A stretch of DNA of 64,000 nucleotides from an uncultured Bacteroidales bacterium (GTDB lineage Bacteria > Bacteroidota > Bacteroidia > Bacteroidales > Muribaculaceae). The position numbers and the translations under genes were made by a program. The notes beneath the pieces were generated by a model. The model was not told where the DNA came from, made no database searches, and saw only the letters and a list, made by a program, of their open reading frames with translations. Positions 53,383-61,469 of the stretch are shown here, in pieces. Every line of letters begins with the position of its first letter. The first letter of the stretch is position 1. The stretch lies in NCBI GenBank assembly GCA_905210435.1, contig CAJLWO010000003.1, forward strand, positions 1 to 64,000, given 5' to 3'.

Positions 53383-55803
53383 ATGACAAAAACACTGCAT
53401 ATATACCGTATTCTGCTGGCAGTCATTGCCGTCATTCTCGCGCAGGCATGCGACAGCAGTCATGACGACGGGCCGCTCGGGCCTGACGCCGACTGCTTCG
53501 CCCTGCGCGTGAATGTACCTCTTGCCGCCGCGACGGCCGCGGCAGCCGATGACCTCAACGAGTTCAAAGTGCGCTCGCTCCATCTCTATTTTTTCCGCTC
53601 CGAGGGCCATGACGACGCGTCGAGCGAATATGTCCACGACGTAATCGTCGACGGCGAGTTCGACTTCAGCCGTCAGCTGCGCCTCGAGCTTCCCGGCGAT
53701 GCGGTGAAGGAGGGCGGACTGTTCGGCCCCGACTCCGACGTGTGCCATGTATATGCCGTAGCCAATGTTGACGAAAGCCTCCTGACGGCAAAAACCGTCG
53801 ACGCACTTGAAGCGACAGTCGTGGGAAGCGGGTTCGACGAGACAAAGATACAGCACTCATTCGCCATGGACGGCTTCGCCACCCTGACGCTCGACCGCCG
53901 TACCAGGAGCGTCACGGGCACAATCACACTGCAACGTGCCGCCGCCAAGCTGACACTGTCGGTCGATGTGCCCGCCTCCATCGAAGTGGAGCAAAAAATA
54001 ATAAGCCCTATCGACGGAACGGAGCAGACGGTCCTGATCACCTACTACCCGCGTACCGACGACATGCACGTGTGGATAGCCAACGGCGTAAAGCAGTCAG
54101 AGCTCAATACCCCGGCACAGCCGGTCGACGAGGAGCGCCTGTACTCCAACGAGGTGTACGTGGCCGAAGGGACCGGCTCGCCGTTCACCCGCGACAGCTC
54201 ACGCCCGAAATACCAATATCTGCAGGATATTCCCTTCTATTCCTATCCCAACAGCTGGGACCCCTATTCACCCAAAGGCAACTGCTACCTCACGCTGGAA
54301 CTGCCGTGGCAATATACCGACGAGAACGGAACGATGCGCAACGTAGTGACATACTACCGCCTGAGCGTGCGCCCCGAGAGCAACTGCATAGAGCGCAACA
54401 CGCTCTACGACATGCGCGTAACCATAAGCCGCCTCGGAGGCACTTCGGTACAGCAGCCCGTCGACATGCTTTTCGACTGGAACTACAACATGCAGTGGAA
54501 CGTGCAGACGCTACCCACCGACATCAAGGAGATACGCTACCTTGTGCTCAACAACAATAATTTCTCCTCGGCCCTCGATACCTACGCGTTCATGATGGAG
54601 AACGAGACGTCCATATCCATACCCTACAACACGTCGCACCCTGTTGAAATCGAGTCGGTAAAGCTGTCGTGGCGCGACTTCTACAACAACGCCGACCGCA
54701 GCATCACCCTCGTGCCTTCAGGCAATTCAGGCTATACATACAGCGATACAGGCAGTTATTCGCCCACAGGCGACTTCGCCGGCATAGAGATTGACGCCGA
54801 CGCCTCGGTAATACGCCTGCGCAGGGACATGGTGCATATCGCCTGGAGCAACAACCGCCCGGCCATACGCACCGACGACGCAATCAACGCCTACACGTTC
54901 ACCATCAAGCTGAAACATATCGACGCGGCAGCCGACGAGCCGTCGGCCCGGGCAACGGTTGTCATCACACAGATACCGGCCATCTACATCACCACGCAAT
55001 CCACCGCGAGCAATCGCCGGTTCATCAACAACCAGAATACCACCTACCGCACAAACATCGGCTCGTGGTGGAACCCGGAATATATATACAAAGGATATGT
55101 CACTACTAACAATTCATATCCTAACGATGCGACCCAGCGGAGATTTTGGCTCGGCTCATACCACAATGACGACTATGTAAAGAACAAAAACACCTACATT
55201 CTGACAATATCGAAATTTGCCACTGACGACAACTACATCATAGCCGACCCCCGCACGCGCAATGTCGACAATCTAAACGAGAGCAACTTATCTGCTTCAG
55301 CCACGGCATCATGGAGCATGGAGGACGACACCAATGCCCGGCTAGAGCACTACTACCCTGCCGACCGCGATGCCTCCAAGACCCGGTTCATAGCACCGCA
55401 GCTGCGGGTAGCCTCGCAATGGGGCGTCACGTACCAGATATCACGCACAGGCGCCGAGCGGCGCTGCGCCTCCTATCAGGAGGACGGTCGTCCCGCCGGC
55501 AGATGGCGCCTCCCTACTGCTGCCGAGATTGAATACATAAGCCGTCTGTCAAACAAACAGTATATCCCATATCTGTTCGGCTCAAGCGGGGAAACAGCCA
55601 ACTACTGGTGCGCGTCGGGTGGCATCGATGTCGACAACGACACAAACAACCCGTCGGTCACTATTGTCGAGACTAACGATAGCGAACGCCGTGCCGTGCG
55701 TTGCGTCTACGACGAGTGGTTCTGGACCACCGATACCCTTACCAACGCCAATAAAGGAAGATTCAGATGGGGCGACCGCGCCCGCTCAACAAACGGAAAC
55801 TGA
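53383..55803 (+). CDS. Large fimbrial lipoprotein with C-terminal FISUMP-like domain
   Basis: Protein of 806 residues with lipobox VILAQACDSS. Residues about 25-350 are fimbrillin-like (DLNEFKVRSLHLYFFRSEGH; VTYYRLSVRPESNCIERNTL) as in DUF4906 proteins. The last 110 residues (CASYQEDGRPAGRWRLPTAA, YWCASGGI, RAVRCVYDEW) resemble the FISUMP/DUF1566 fold related to C-type lectins. This suggests an adhesin at the tip. It follows the previous gene with no gap. Confidence 0.78.
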   Translation: MTKTLHIYRILLAVIAVILAQACDSSHDDGPLGPDADCFALRVNVPLAAATAAAADDLNEFKVRSLHLYFFRSEGHDDASSEYVHDVIVDGEFDFSRQLRLELPGDAVKEGGLFGPDSDVCHVYAVANVDESLLTAKTVDALEATVVGSGFDETKIQHSFAMDGFATLTLDRRTRSVTGTITLQRAAAKLTLSVDVPASIEVEQKIISPIDGTEQTVLITYYPRTDDMHVWIANGVKQSELNTPAQPVDEERLYSNEVYVAEGTGSPFTRDSSRPKYQYLQDIPFYSYPNSWDPYSPKGNCYLTLELPWQYTDENGTMRNVVTYYRLSVRPESNCIERNTLYDMRVTISRLGGTSVQQPVDMLFDWNYNMQWNVQTLPTDIKEIRYLVLNNNNFSSALDTYAFMMENETSISIPYNTSHPVEIESVKLSWRDFYNNADRSITLVPSGNSGYTYSDTGSYSPTGDFAGIEIDADASVIRLRRDMVHIAWSNNRPAIRTDDAINAYTFTIKLKHIDAAADEPSARATVVITQIPAIYITTQSTASNRRFINNQNTTYRTNIGSWWNPEYIYKGYVTTNNSYPNDATQRRFWLGSYHNDDYVKNKNTYILTISKFATDDNYIIADPRTRNVDNLNESNLSASATASWSMEDDTNARLEHYYPADRDASKTRFIAPQLRVASQWGVTYQISRTGAERRCASYQEDGRPAGRWRLPTAAEIEYISRLSNKQYIPYLFGSSGETANYWCASGGIDVDNDTNNPSVTIVETNDSERRAVRCVYDEWFWTTDTLTNANKGRFRWGDRARSTNGN

Positions 55804-55805
55804 CA

Positions 55806-57809
55806 ATGAAACTCATATACAGCATATTGATATTACTCATGGCACTGCTGCCGACGGCGTGCACCGACGCGGGAGAGCCCGATTTGCCACAGCCCGTGCC
55901 GGCGGAGGGCACGCCCGTCGACCTCGTCACGGGAGCCATGTTCCCCGAAATGAAATTCGGCCGCAGTTCGCGTGCCATGAACGACGAGCCTACCGTCGAC
56001 GAACTGCTCAACTCGCTGAAGGTAAATCTCTTCGTTTTCGACCCGTCGGGCGTGATGCTCCAGTTCATCGGGCCGGATGACATCTCGATTGTCAATATCG
56101 ACACCGAGAACAAACACGTATATTTCAACGTGCACAACATATACAGCTCGTCGCGTCCGCGCAGGCTTCATTTCGTCATCACGTCGGCCGACGACCTGCA
56201 TGCCGTTGACGGCGGCGAATATATCACGGCCATGGCGAGCGAGACCACCACTATGCCCGCACTCGTGGTCGACGGCGGCATCGATGCCTACTGGGGCATA
56301 AGGGAGGTGGACAGCATCACCGAAAACATGACGCTCAACATCAAACTGATACGCAATTTCGTAAAACTCAACGTGAAGTGTTCGGCATCACCCGATGTGT
56401 TCCGCATCCTCGGCTATACGGTTGTCAACCGTCCGTCGCGAGGCACTGTCGCACCCTATATCTACCGCGACCACCTGTTTGCCTCCTTCCTCAATCCCGA
56501 CAACTCGCTGATTGACTACGAGGACATTATAGCACAGGGCTATTTCGGGGTAAACCCGTCGGGAAGCGACCTTTCGATGACGCACACCACGGAGAGCGAG
56601 ATACAGGCCGACCTGTCGGCATCGGAAGCCGCCCTGGCCGCCGGAGCGGAGGATACGCCATGCTACATATACGAGCGCTCGCAAAGCTCGGTCACCTCGG
56701 CCGGCGACGGCGTGATGGTGACATACATCATCGTATCGGGCGAATACAAAGGCAAGAAATACTACTACAAGATTGACATCGGCCATGACAAGGAGGGCAA
56801 ATTCGGATTCTACGACCTGCTGCGCAACTTCCAGTACACGGTTGAGATAACCGAAGTGGGAGGCGAGGGAGCGCCGACACTGCGCGACGCCATGAACGGC
56901 GCGGCCCACAACAACCTGTCGGCCTCGGTCGTCACCCGCGACCTTTTCTCCATCGGCTACGAGGGGGAGCAGATTGAAGTGAGTTCCACAAGGGTAATAT
57001 TCACCGAGAAAGGCGATAAATACGCGCTGCGCTTCCGCTATACCACTCCTGCGGGAATACCGTTCGACCCGAAAGAACTTAAAATCTACGACATAACCGA
57101 CGAAGCGGAGGAATATGACATGGGCGGCGTATCGGCCGGCTCGGAAAAGAGCATCGGCCTGAAGGGTGAGGTGATAGAAAGCGCGTCGCTGACAAGAGAT
57201 GCCGACGGCTGGTACGTGCTCCATATTTCGACGGGCGACATACCCTCCGACAGCCGACGCATGGAGCAGAACATAAGGGTTTACTATACGGGAAGTCCGG
57301 CCGGACTGGGACGCACGGTGACGCTGATGCTGCGCCGTCCGTGGGAGTTCGGCAATGTCAGCGCCTCGTCGCCGGCAAGCGGCATCGGGAGCGGCATGAC
57401 TCTCGATTTCAGCATACCGTCGGGACTGTCGCAGTCGCAATTCCCGCTAACCATCACCTTTGAGAGCGACAAGCAGAATATCTACGGGCTCAACGGCTCG
57501 CAGTTGTCGGTTGCGACGGGACGGTCGTCGTTCGCCGGTGCCACGACCGACGATGTCATACTCTACGAATGGCGCATCGAGTGGGCCGACTACCACCATG
57601 ACAACGGCACCGACGGCGGCCAATATACCGCATCGTTCAGGATGAACACCACGTCGGCCGACGACCTCGCATTCAGCACCGCGGGAATCGACGCCGCCGC
57701 CATTGCAGGAAGGACTGCCAACAACGGCACGCGCAATTTCTGCATACGCATTGCCAACAAAGGCCAGAAATATATACAACCGCAATATGTCAACATCACG
57801 CGCCGTTAG
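55806..57809 (+). CDS. Large fimbrial accessory lipoprotein (DUF4906-like)
   Basis: Protein of 667 residues. The ATG at 55806 gives a signal peptide and lipobox LMALLPTACTDAG. The strand pattern LLNSLKVNLFVFDPSGVMLQ and FVKLNVKCSASPDVFRILGY resembles the gene before it and other DUF4906-type fimbrial proteins. The remaining two thirds are beta-rich. It follows the FISUMP-bearing gene at 2 nt and overlaps the next by 23 nt. Confidence 0.72.
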   Translation: MKLIYSILILLMALLPTACTDAGEPDLPQPVPAEGTPVDLVTGAMFPEMKFGRSSRAMNDEPTVDELLNSLKVNLFVFDPSGVMLQFIGPDDISIVNIDTENKHVYFNVHNIYSSSRPRRLHFVITSADDLHAVDGGEYITAMASETTTMPALVVDGGIDAYWGIREVDSITENMTLNIKLIRNFVKLNVKCSASPDVFRILGYTVVNRPSRGTVAPYIYRDHLFASFLNPDNSLIDYEDIIAQGYFGVNPSGSDLSMTHTTESEIQADLSASEAALAAGAEDTPCYIYERSQSSVTSAGDGVMVTYIIVSGEYKGKKYYYKIDIGHDKEGKFGFYDLLRNFQYTVEITEVGGEGAPTLRDAMNGAAHNNLSASVVTRDLFSIGYEGEQIEVSSTRVIFTEKGDKYALRFRYTTPAGIPFDPKELKIYDITDEAEEYDMGGVSAGSEKSIGLKGEVIESASLTRDADGWYVLHISTGDIPSDSRRMEQNIRVYYTGSPAGLGRTVTLMLRRPWEFGNVSASSPASGIGSGMTLDFSIPSGLSQSQFPLTITFESDKQNIYGLNGSQLSVATGRSSFAGATTDDVILYEWRIEWADYHHDNGTDGGQYTASFRMNTTSADDLAFSTAGIDAAAIAGRTANNGTRNFCIRIANKGQKYIQPQYVNITRR

Positions 57810-58638
57810 AGGTTGTCTCATAGCCCTGCTGCCGGCGCTGTGCTCGTGCAGCGGCCGCACGCAAAACGTTGAAAACGGCGGCAATGCCGACCCGTTGCGC
57901 GAGCGTATCGCCGTCTATTGGGATAGTGCCGCCCTCAACACCATGGACGACGGGATGCGCGAGCAAAGCATCGTGGACTATCTGTACATGGTGCAGCACG
58001 CCGACAGCGCCACACGCGGCGAAGCGTGGCATGCGCTCAACATGCAGCTTGGCTGCGGACTTGACCGCACTGTCACCGACTATCTCGGTGACCCCGAGTC
58101 ACCGATTTACGCACCCGAAATGCTCGACGAATACCTCGTCAGCCTGCTCTCGGAAACGGGCACTGACGATACGGTCCGCGCACGGGCGGAATATCTGCTT
58201 GACAACATACGTAAAAACCGTCGCGGCGACGTGATTGCCGACCTGCAGTTAGTATGCGCCGACGGCACGGCGACATCGCTCCACAGCCTCATTGCCGGAA
58301 CAGCAGGTTCGGGCGCTGGAAATACCGGTGGGATTGGCTCGGGAGATGATAATACCACGGGGGCGGGACGCCCCCGCCCCACTCATGGCTACCTCATTAT
58401 ATTCTATGACCCGGAGTGCGAATCGTGCGACGAGACGATTGAGGCGCTGTCAGCCGGCACCGCCGGAGGCCATACAATAATAGCGATAAGCGTGACCGAC
58501 ACCGTAAAATCCCTCCCTCCCGACTGGATTTCAACCCGCGTCCTCGACCCCGACACCCTCGACGACGCCTTCTACCTCCCCTCGCTCCCTGCAATCTACA
58601 CCGTCACCCCCTCCGCCACCATCATTGGACGCCAATGA
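57787..58638 (+). CDS. Lipoprotein with thioredoxin-like (DUF5106-type) fold
   Basis: Protein of 283 residues. The ATG at 57787 gives the signal LIALLPALCSCSG. A helical part follows (about 35-155), then a glycine-rich insertion (GTAGSGAGNTGG). A thioredoxin-like strand has the redox pair CESC in YDPECESCDETIEAL. DUF5106-type proteins often sit in fimbrial and SusCD loci. It may help disulfide exchange in subunits, which is inference. Last gene of the operon. Confidence 0.72.
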   Translation: MSTSRAVRGCLIALLPALCSCSGRTQNVENGGNADPLRERIAVYWDSAALNTMDDGMREQSIVDYLYMVQHADSATRGEAWHALNMQLGCGLDRTVTDYLGDPESPIYAPEMLDEYLVSLLSETGTDDTVRARAEYLLDNIRKNRRGDVIADLQLVCADGTATSLHSLIAGTAGSGAGNTGGIGSGDDNTTGAGRPRPTHGYLIIFYDPECESCDETIEALSAGTAGGHTIIAISVTDTVKSLPPDWISTRVLDPDTLDDAFYLPSLPAIYTVTPSATIIGRQ

Positions 58639-58733
58639 CCTTATCAGCATGGGCAAACCTGCAGGGGTACTGTTCTATTCTTTTCAAAGCGGGAATCCGG
58701 GTTAACCTTTCGCGGTCAGAACCGTGCATGCAA

Positions 58734-58786
58734 CACAAAAAGACCGGAAGCGCGATGCTGTTTTCGCGCTCCCGGTCTTTTTTGTG
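58734..58786 (+). terminator. Terminator of the fimbrial operon
   Basis: Long stem CACAAAAAGACCGG / CCGGTCTTTTTTGTG with an inner stem AGCGCG/CGCGCT, about 95 nt after the last gene. The A- and T-runs let it work in both directions, so it can also end the convergent leucine-rich-repeat gene. Confidence 0.8.
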
Positions 58787-58878
58787 TCGGGGACGTAGGG
58801 TATTGCAAAACTCAATTCTTTTTAAACCGCGGAAGGTTCGGTTTTGCAACGCCCTCGGTTCAATCGTCAGGCATCTGA

Positions 58879-61164
58879 CTATTTTACCATTATCTTGCGT
58901 GCTGAGCCGTCAGACATTCTTACGATGTGGAGACCTTTGGCATCGGCGGAAATTATGCGGCCGGTGAGGTCGTAATGCTCTACGGGGATGACATCGTTTT
59001 CAGCGGCGATGCCGTCGATACCCGATGTCGCGCCCTTAAGCTCGATTACTATTTCTTCGTTCTTATCGCCGGCGGCATTCTGCACGATACCTGCGGGTAT
59101 AGTCATGTAGTACACGATAGCGTCGTTGACCTTAAATGACTGTACGCAGTAGTCGTAGTCGGAAGCCCAAAGGTTGAGAGTATTGTCATTCTCCTTTGTC
59201 GCTTTCCAGCCGAGGTCGGGAGCTATTTCCTTACCGTCGACAGCATCGCTCTCACGGAGACATGCGTCGGGGCCGTAATCAATGATAGTGATGTCGTCGG
59301 CAAAGGTAATGAGGAATTTCATGTTGAAATATCCTGTAGGGAGAGTCGAGCCGTCGGCAGGAGTGATGCTGACAACTTCGAGGGGCTTTGGAGCGGCGGG
59401 ACCGGTCCACTTGATGACGATGCGTTCGTTGAGCGCACCGTCGGCGCTCTTGACGATGCCGGCAGGAATGATGAGATAGTATTCTGCATCCTGTTCGGGA
59501 GAGAATGTCTGGGTATATCCGTCGCCGTCGTCCGACCACACGCGGATGGAGTTCTTGCCTGCCATGTTGACTCTCCAGCCTCCGTCGGAACCAACTACCA
59601 CACCCGAGAGTTCGCTTCCTTTGCGCAGATAGACCTCCGGAGTAGCGTTGACGACGGATACTTCCGATGCAAATTCAATCTCCACTCTCATATCGGCGTA
59701 TTTACCGAGCACGGTGCCGTCGGCGGGAGTGATGCTCACGGTTGCGAGCGGAGCGGTTTCCGACTCCACGAGTTTGAAGTATGATGCCCAGCCTGCATCC
59801 TGATATGAGGAGAGGGAGCCTTTGGGTATGTAGCAGGGAGTGGTCTCGCTGATACCGTAGAACGGGCTGTCGTAAGTCTCGTAGACATCGTCGATTTCAG
59901 GAGCCACAGAACCGAGACACGTCACTGATGCAAGTTTGGTGTCGTTGTGGAATGCATGGTTAAAGATGAGCTTCACACCTGAAGGGATGGTCACGGATGT
60001 GAGTTCCTTACAGCCTGCAAACGCGCCGTCATATACGTAAGGCATATTCTCGGGAAGAGTGACATCGGTAAGTTTGGTGTCGGCAAAACCCTGCTCGCCG
60101 ATATAGGTGAGCGACGAGGGGAAATTGATTTCGGCAAGAGCCGACTGGCAGAATGCATAGTCGTCGATGGCGAGAACGCCTTCGGGAAGAGTCACCTTGC
60201 TTACTTCGCTGCCCCAGAACGCACCGCCGTTGATACCGATACATTTGGCTGATACGTCGACCGAGGTCTTCCCTTTGCAGGGAACGGCATATAGGAGTTT
60301 CTGGGCGGCATCGTAAAGCACTCCGTCAATGAGTACGAAACTGCTGTTGCCGGCGCCAAGGCTGATGGATGTTATCGATGTGCAGGCAAACGCCGATGTG
60401 CCGATTGATTCTACCGTCGACGGTATGCTTATTTCGGAAAGTGCCGTGTGGAGGAAACATTCGAGGCCGATTGATGTCACTCCTTCGGGAATGGAGACAG
60501 AAGTCAGCGACGAACACTGCATGAATGTGCCGGTACCGAGAGCCTTCAATGTGGAAGGGAGTTTAATCGAGGTGAGTTTGTCGCAATAAAGGAACGCTTT
60601 GTCACCCAGCTCGACGAGCGACTCGGGAAGCACCACATCGGTAAGAGCAGTCTTGTAGAACGCCGATGCGCCGATTGTCTTCAATCCTGAGTGGAAAGTA
60701 ATGTCGGACAGCGACTTGCAGGTAAAAAATGCGCTGACGCCTATCGACTCTACCGAGGCGGGGATGTCAAGCGAGGTCAAAGCGGTAGATGAGAATGCAT
60801 AGTCTCCGATTGTCTTAAGGCCATCGGGAAGTGTCACGACTGCGAGGTCGGAAGAGCCGTTGAACGCCGAAGCGCCAAGTGTCACAATGGTAGAGGGCAG
60901 GTCAATCTGTGTGGCATATGACCACTTGAAAGCCTCTTGGCCGATAGCAGTCACGGTATAGCTGATTTCATTGTTCATTACAGTCTGCGGCACTGTATAC
61001 GACGTGATTTTCGCTCCGGAAGCATCTTTGGAATCAGCCTTCGACAGAGTCACCGTAGTGTCGCCTGTCGTCTCGAACGTGAAGGGGCCGCTCTTGAACG
61101 ATACAGCTCCGGCTGAAGCTGCTACCGTCAGCAACGCACTTAAAGGAAGTAAAAATTTCTTCAT
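58879..61164 (-). CDS. BspA-like leucine-rich-repeat protein with T9SS sorting domain
   Basis: Secreted protein of 761 residues. The ATG at 61164 gives MKKFLLPLSALLTVAASAG as signal peptide. Residues about 60-480 are repeats of the BspA type (LRR_5), each with an AF-x-x-x-x-L-x-x-[IV]-x-[IL]-P pattern. Two related strand-rich domains follow (both begin with VSITPADG). The C-terminal 40 residues (YDLTGR, then KGLHIVRMSDG and KIMVK) fit a type A T9SS sorting domain. Surface display is therefore likely. The next gene is a T9SS-associated lipoprotein on the other strand. Confidence 0.85.
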   Translation of the reverse strand: MKKFLLPLSALLTVAASAGAVSFKSGPFTFETTGDTTVTLSKADSKDASGAKITSYTVPQTVMNNEISYTVTAIGQEAFKWSYATQIDLPSTIVTLGASAFNGSSDLAVVTLPDGLKTIGDYAFSSTALTSLDIPASVESIGVSAFFTCKSLSDITFHSGLKTIGASAFYKTALTDVVLPESLVELGDKAFLYCDKLTSIKLPSTLKALGTGTFMQCSSLTSVSIPEGVTSIGLECFLHTALSEISIPSTVESIGTSAFACTSITSISLGAGNSSFVLIDGVLYDAAQKLLYAVPCKGKTSVDVSAKCIGINGGAFWGSEVSKVTLPEGVLAIDDYAFCQSALAEINFPSSLTYIGEQGFADTKLTDVTLPENMPYVYDGAFAGCKELTSVTIPSGVKLIFNHAFHNDTKLASVTCLGSVAPEIDDVYETYDSPFYGISETTPCYIPKGSLSSYQDAGWASYFKLVESETAPLATVSITPADGTVLGKYADMRVEIEFASEVSVVNATPEVYLRKGSELSGVVVGSDGGWRVNMAGKNSIRVWSDDGDGYTQTFSPEQDAEYYLIIPAGIVKSADGALNERIVIKWTGPAAPKPLEVVSITPADGSTLPTGYFNMKFLITFADDITIIDYGPDACLRESDAVDGKEIAPDLGWKATKENDNTLNLWASDYDYCVQSFKVNDAIVYYMTIPAGIVQNAAGDKNEEIVIELKGATSGIDGIAAENDVIPVEHYDLTGRIISADAKGLHIVRMSDGSARKIMVK

Positions 61165-61281
61165 TATGATAGCATGGTGTCGGGGCTTATTGTACTTTGC
61201 CGGCTTCACTCTCCCCGACATTTCGGGTGAAACCGACCGTTGCATTACTCAGTTTGTCTATTAATCGGTCTTAATCGAAAG

Positions 61282-61289
61282 CAAATTTA
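61282..61289 (-). promoter_or_regulatory. -7 box ahead of the leucine-rich-repeat gene
   Basis: Minus-strand TAAATTTG, a perfect -7 box, about 118 nt before the ATG at 61164. The -33 box is weak. Confidence 0.45.
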
Positions 61290-61469
61290 CAAATATATTC
61301 CAATATTCACGAACAATTGCAAAGAAATATGCAAATTTTAATTCATTTTGCATAAAATCCGTTCTACAACCGGCCGGTCAAAATCTTTTTTTTACATGCA
61401 CAGTGGCGATATTCGGCGGTTTTGTGGGGAGATGACAAAATAAATTGGTAACTTAGCGCGTTAATTTAA

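Noticed and set aside
56388..57440. Minus-strand open frame of 350 codons opposite the DUF4906-like gene
   Set aside because: Mirror frame; the plus strand has signal peptide, lipobox and operon spacing.
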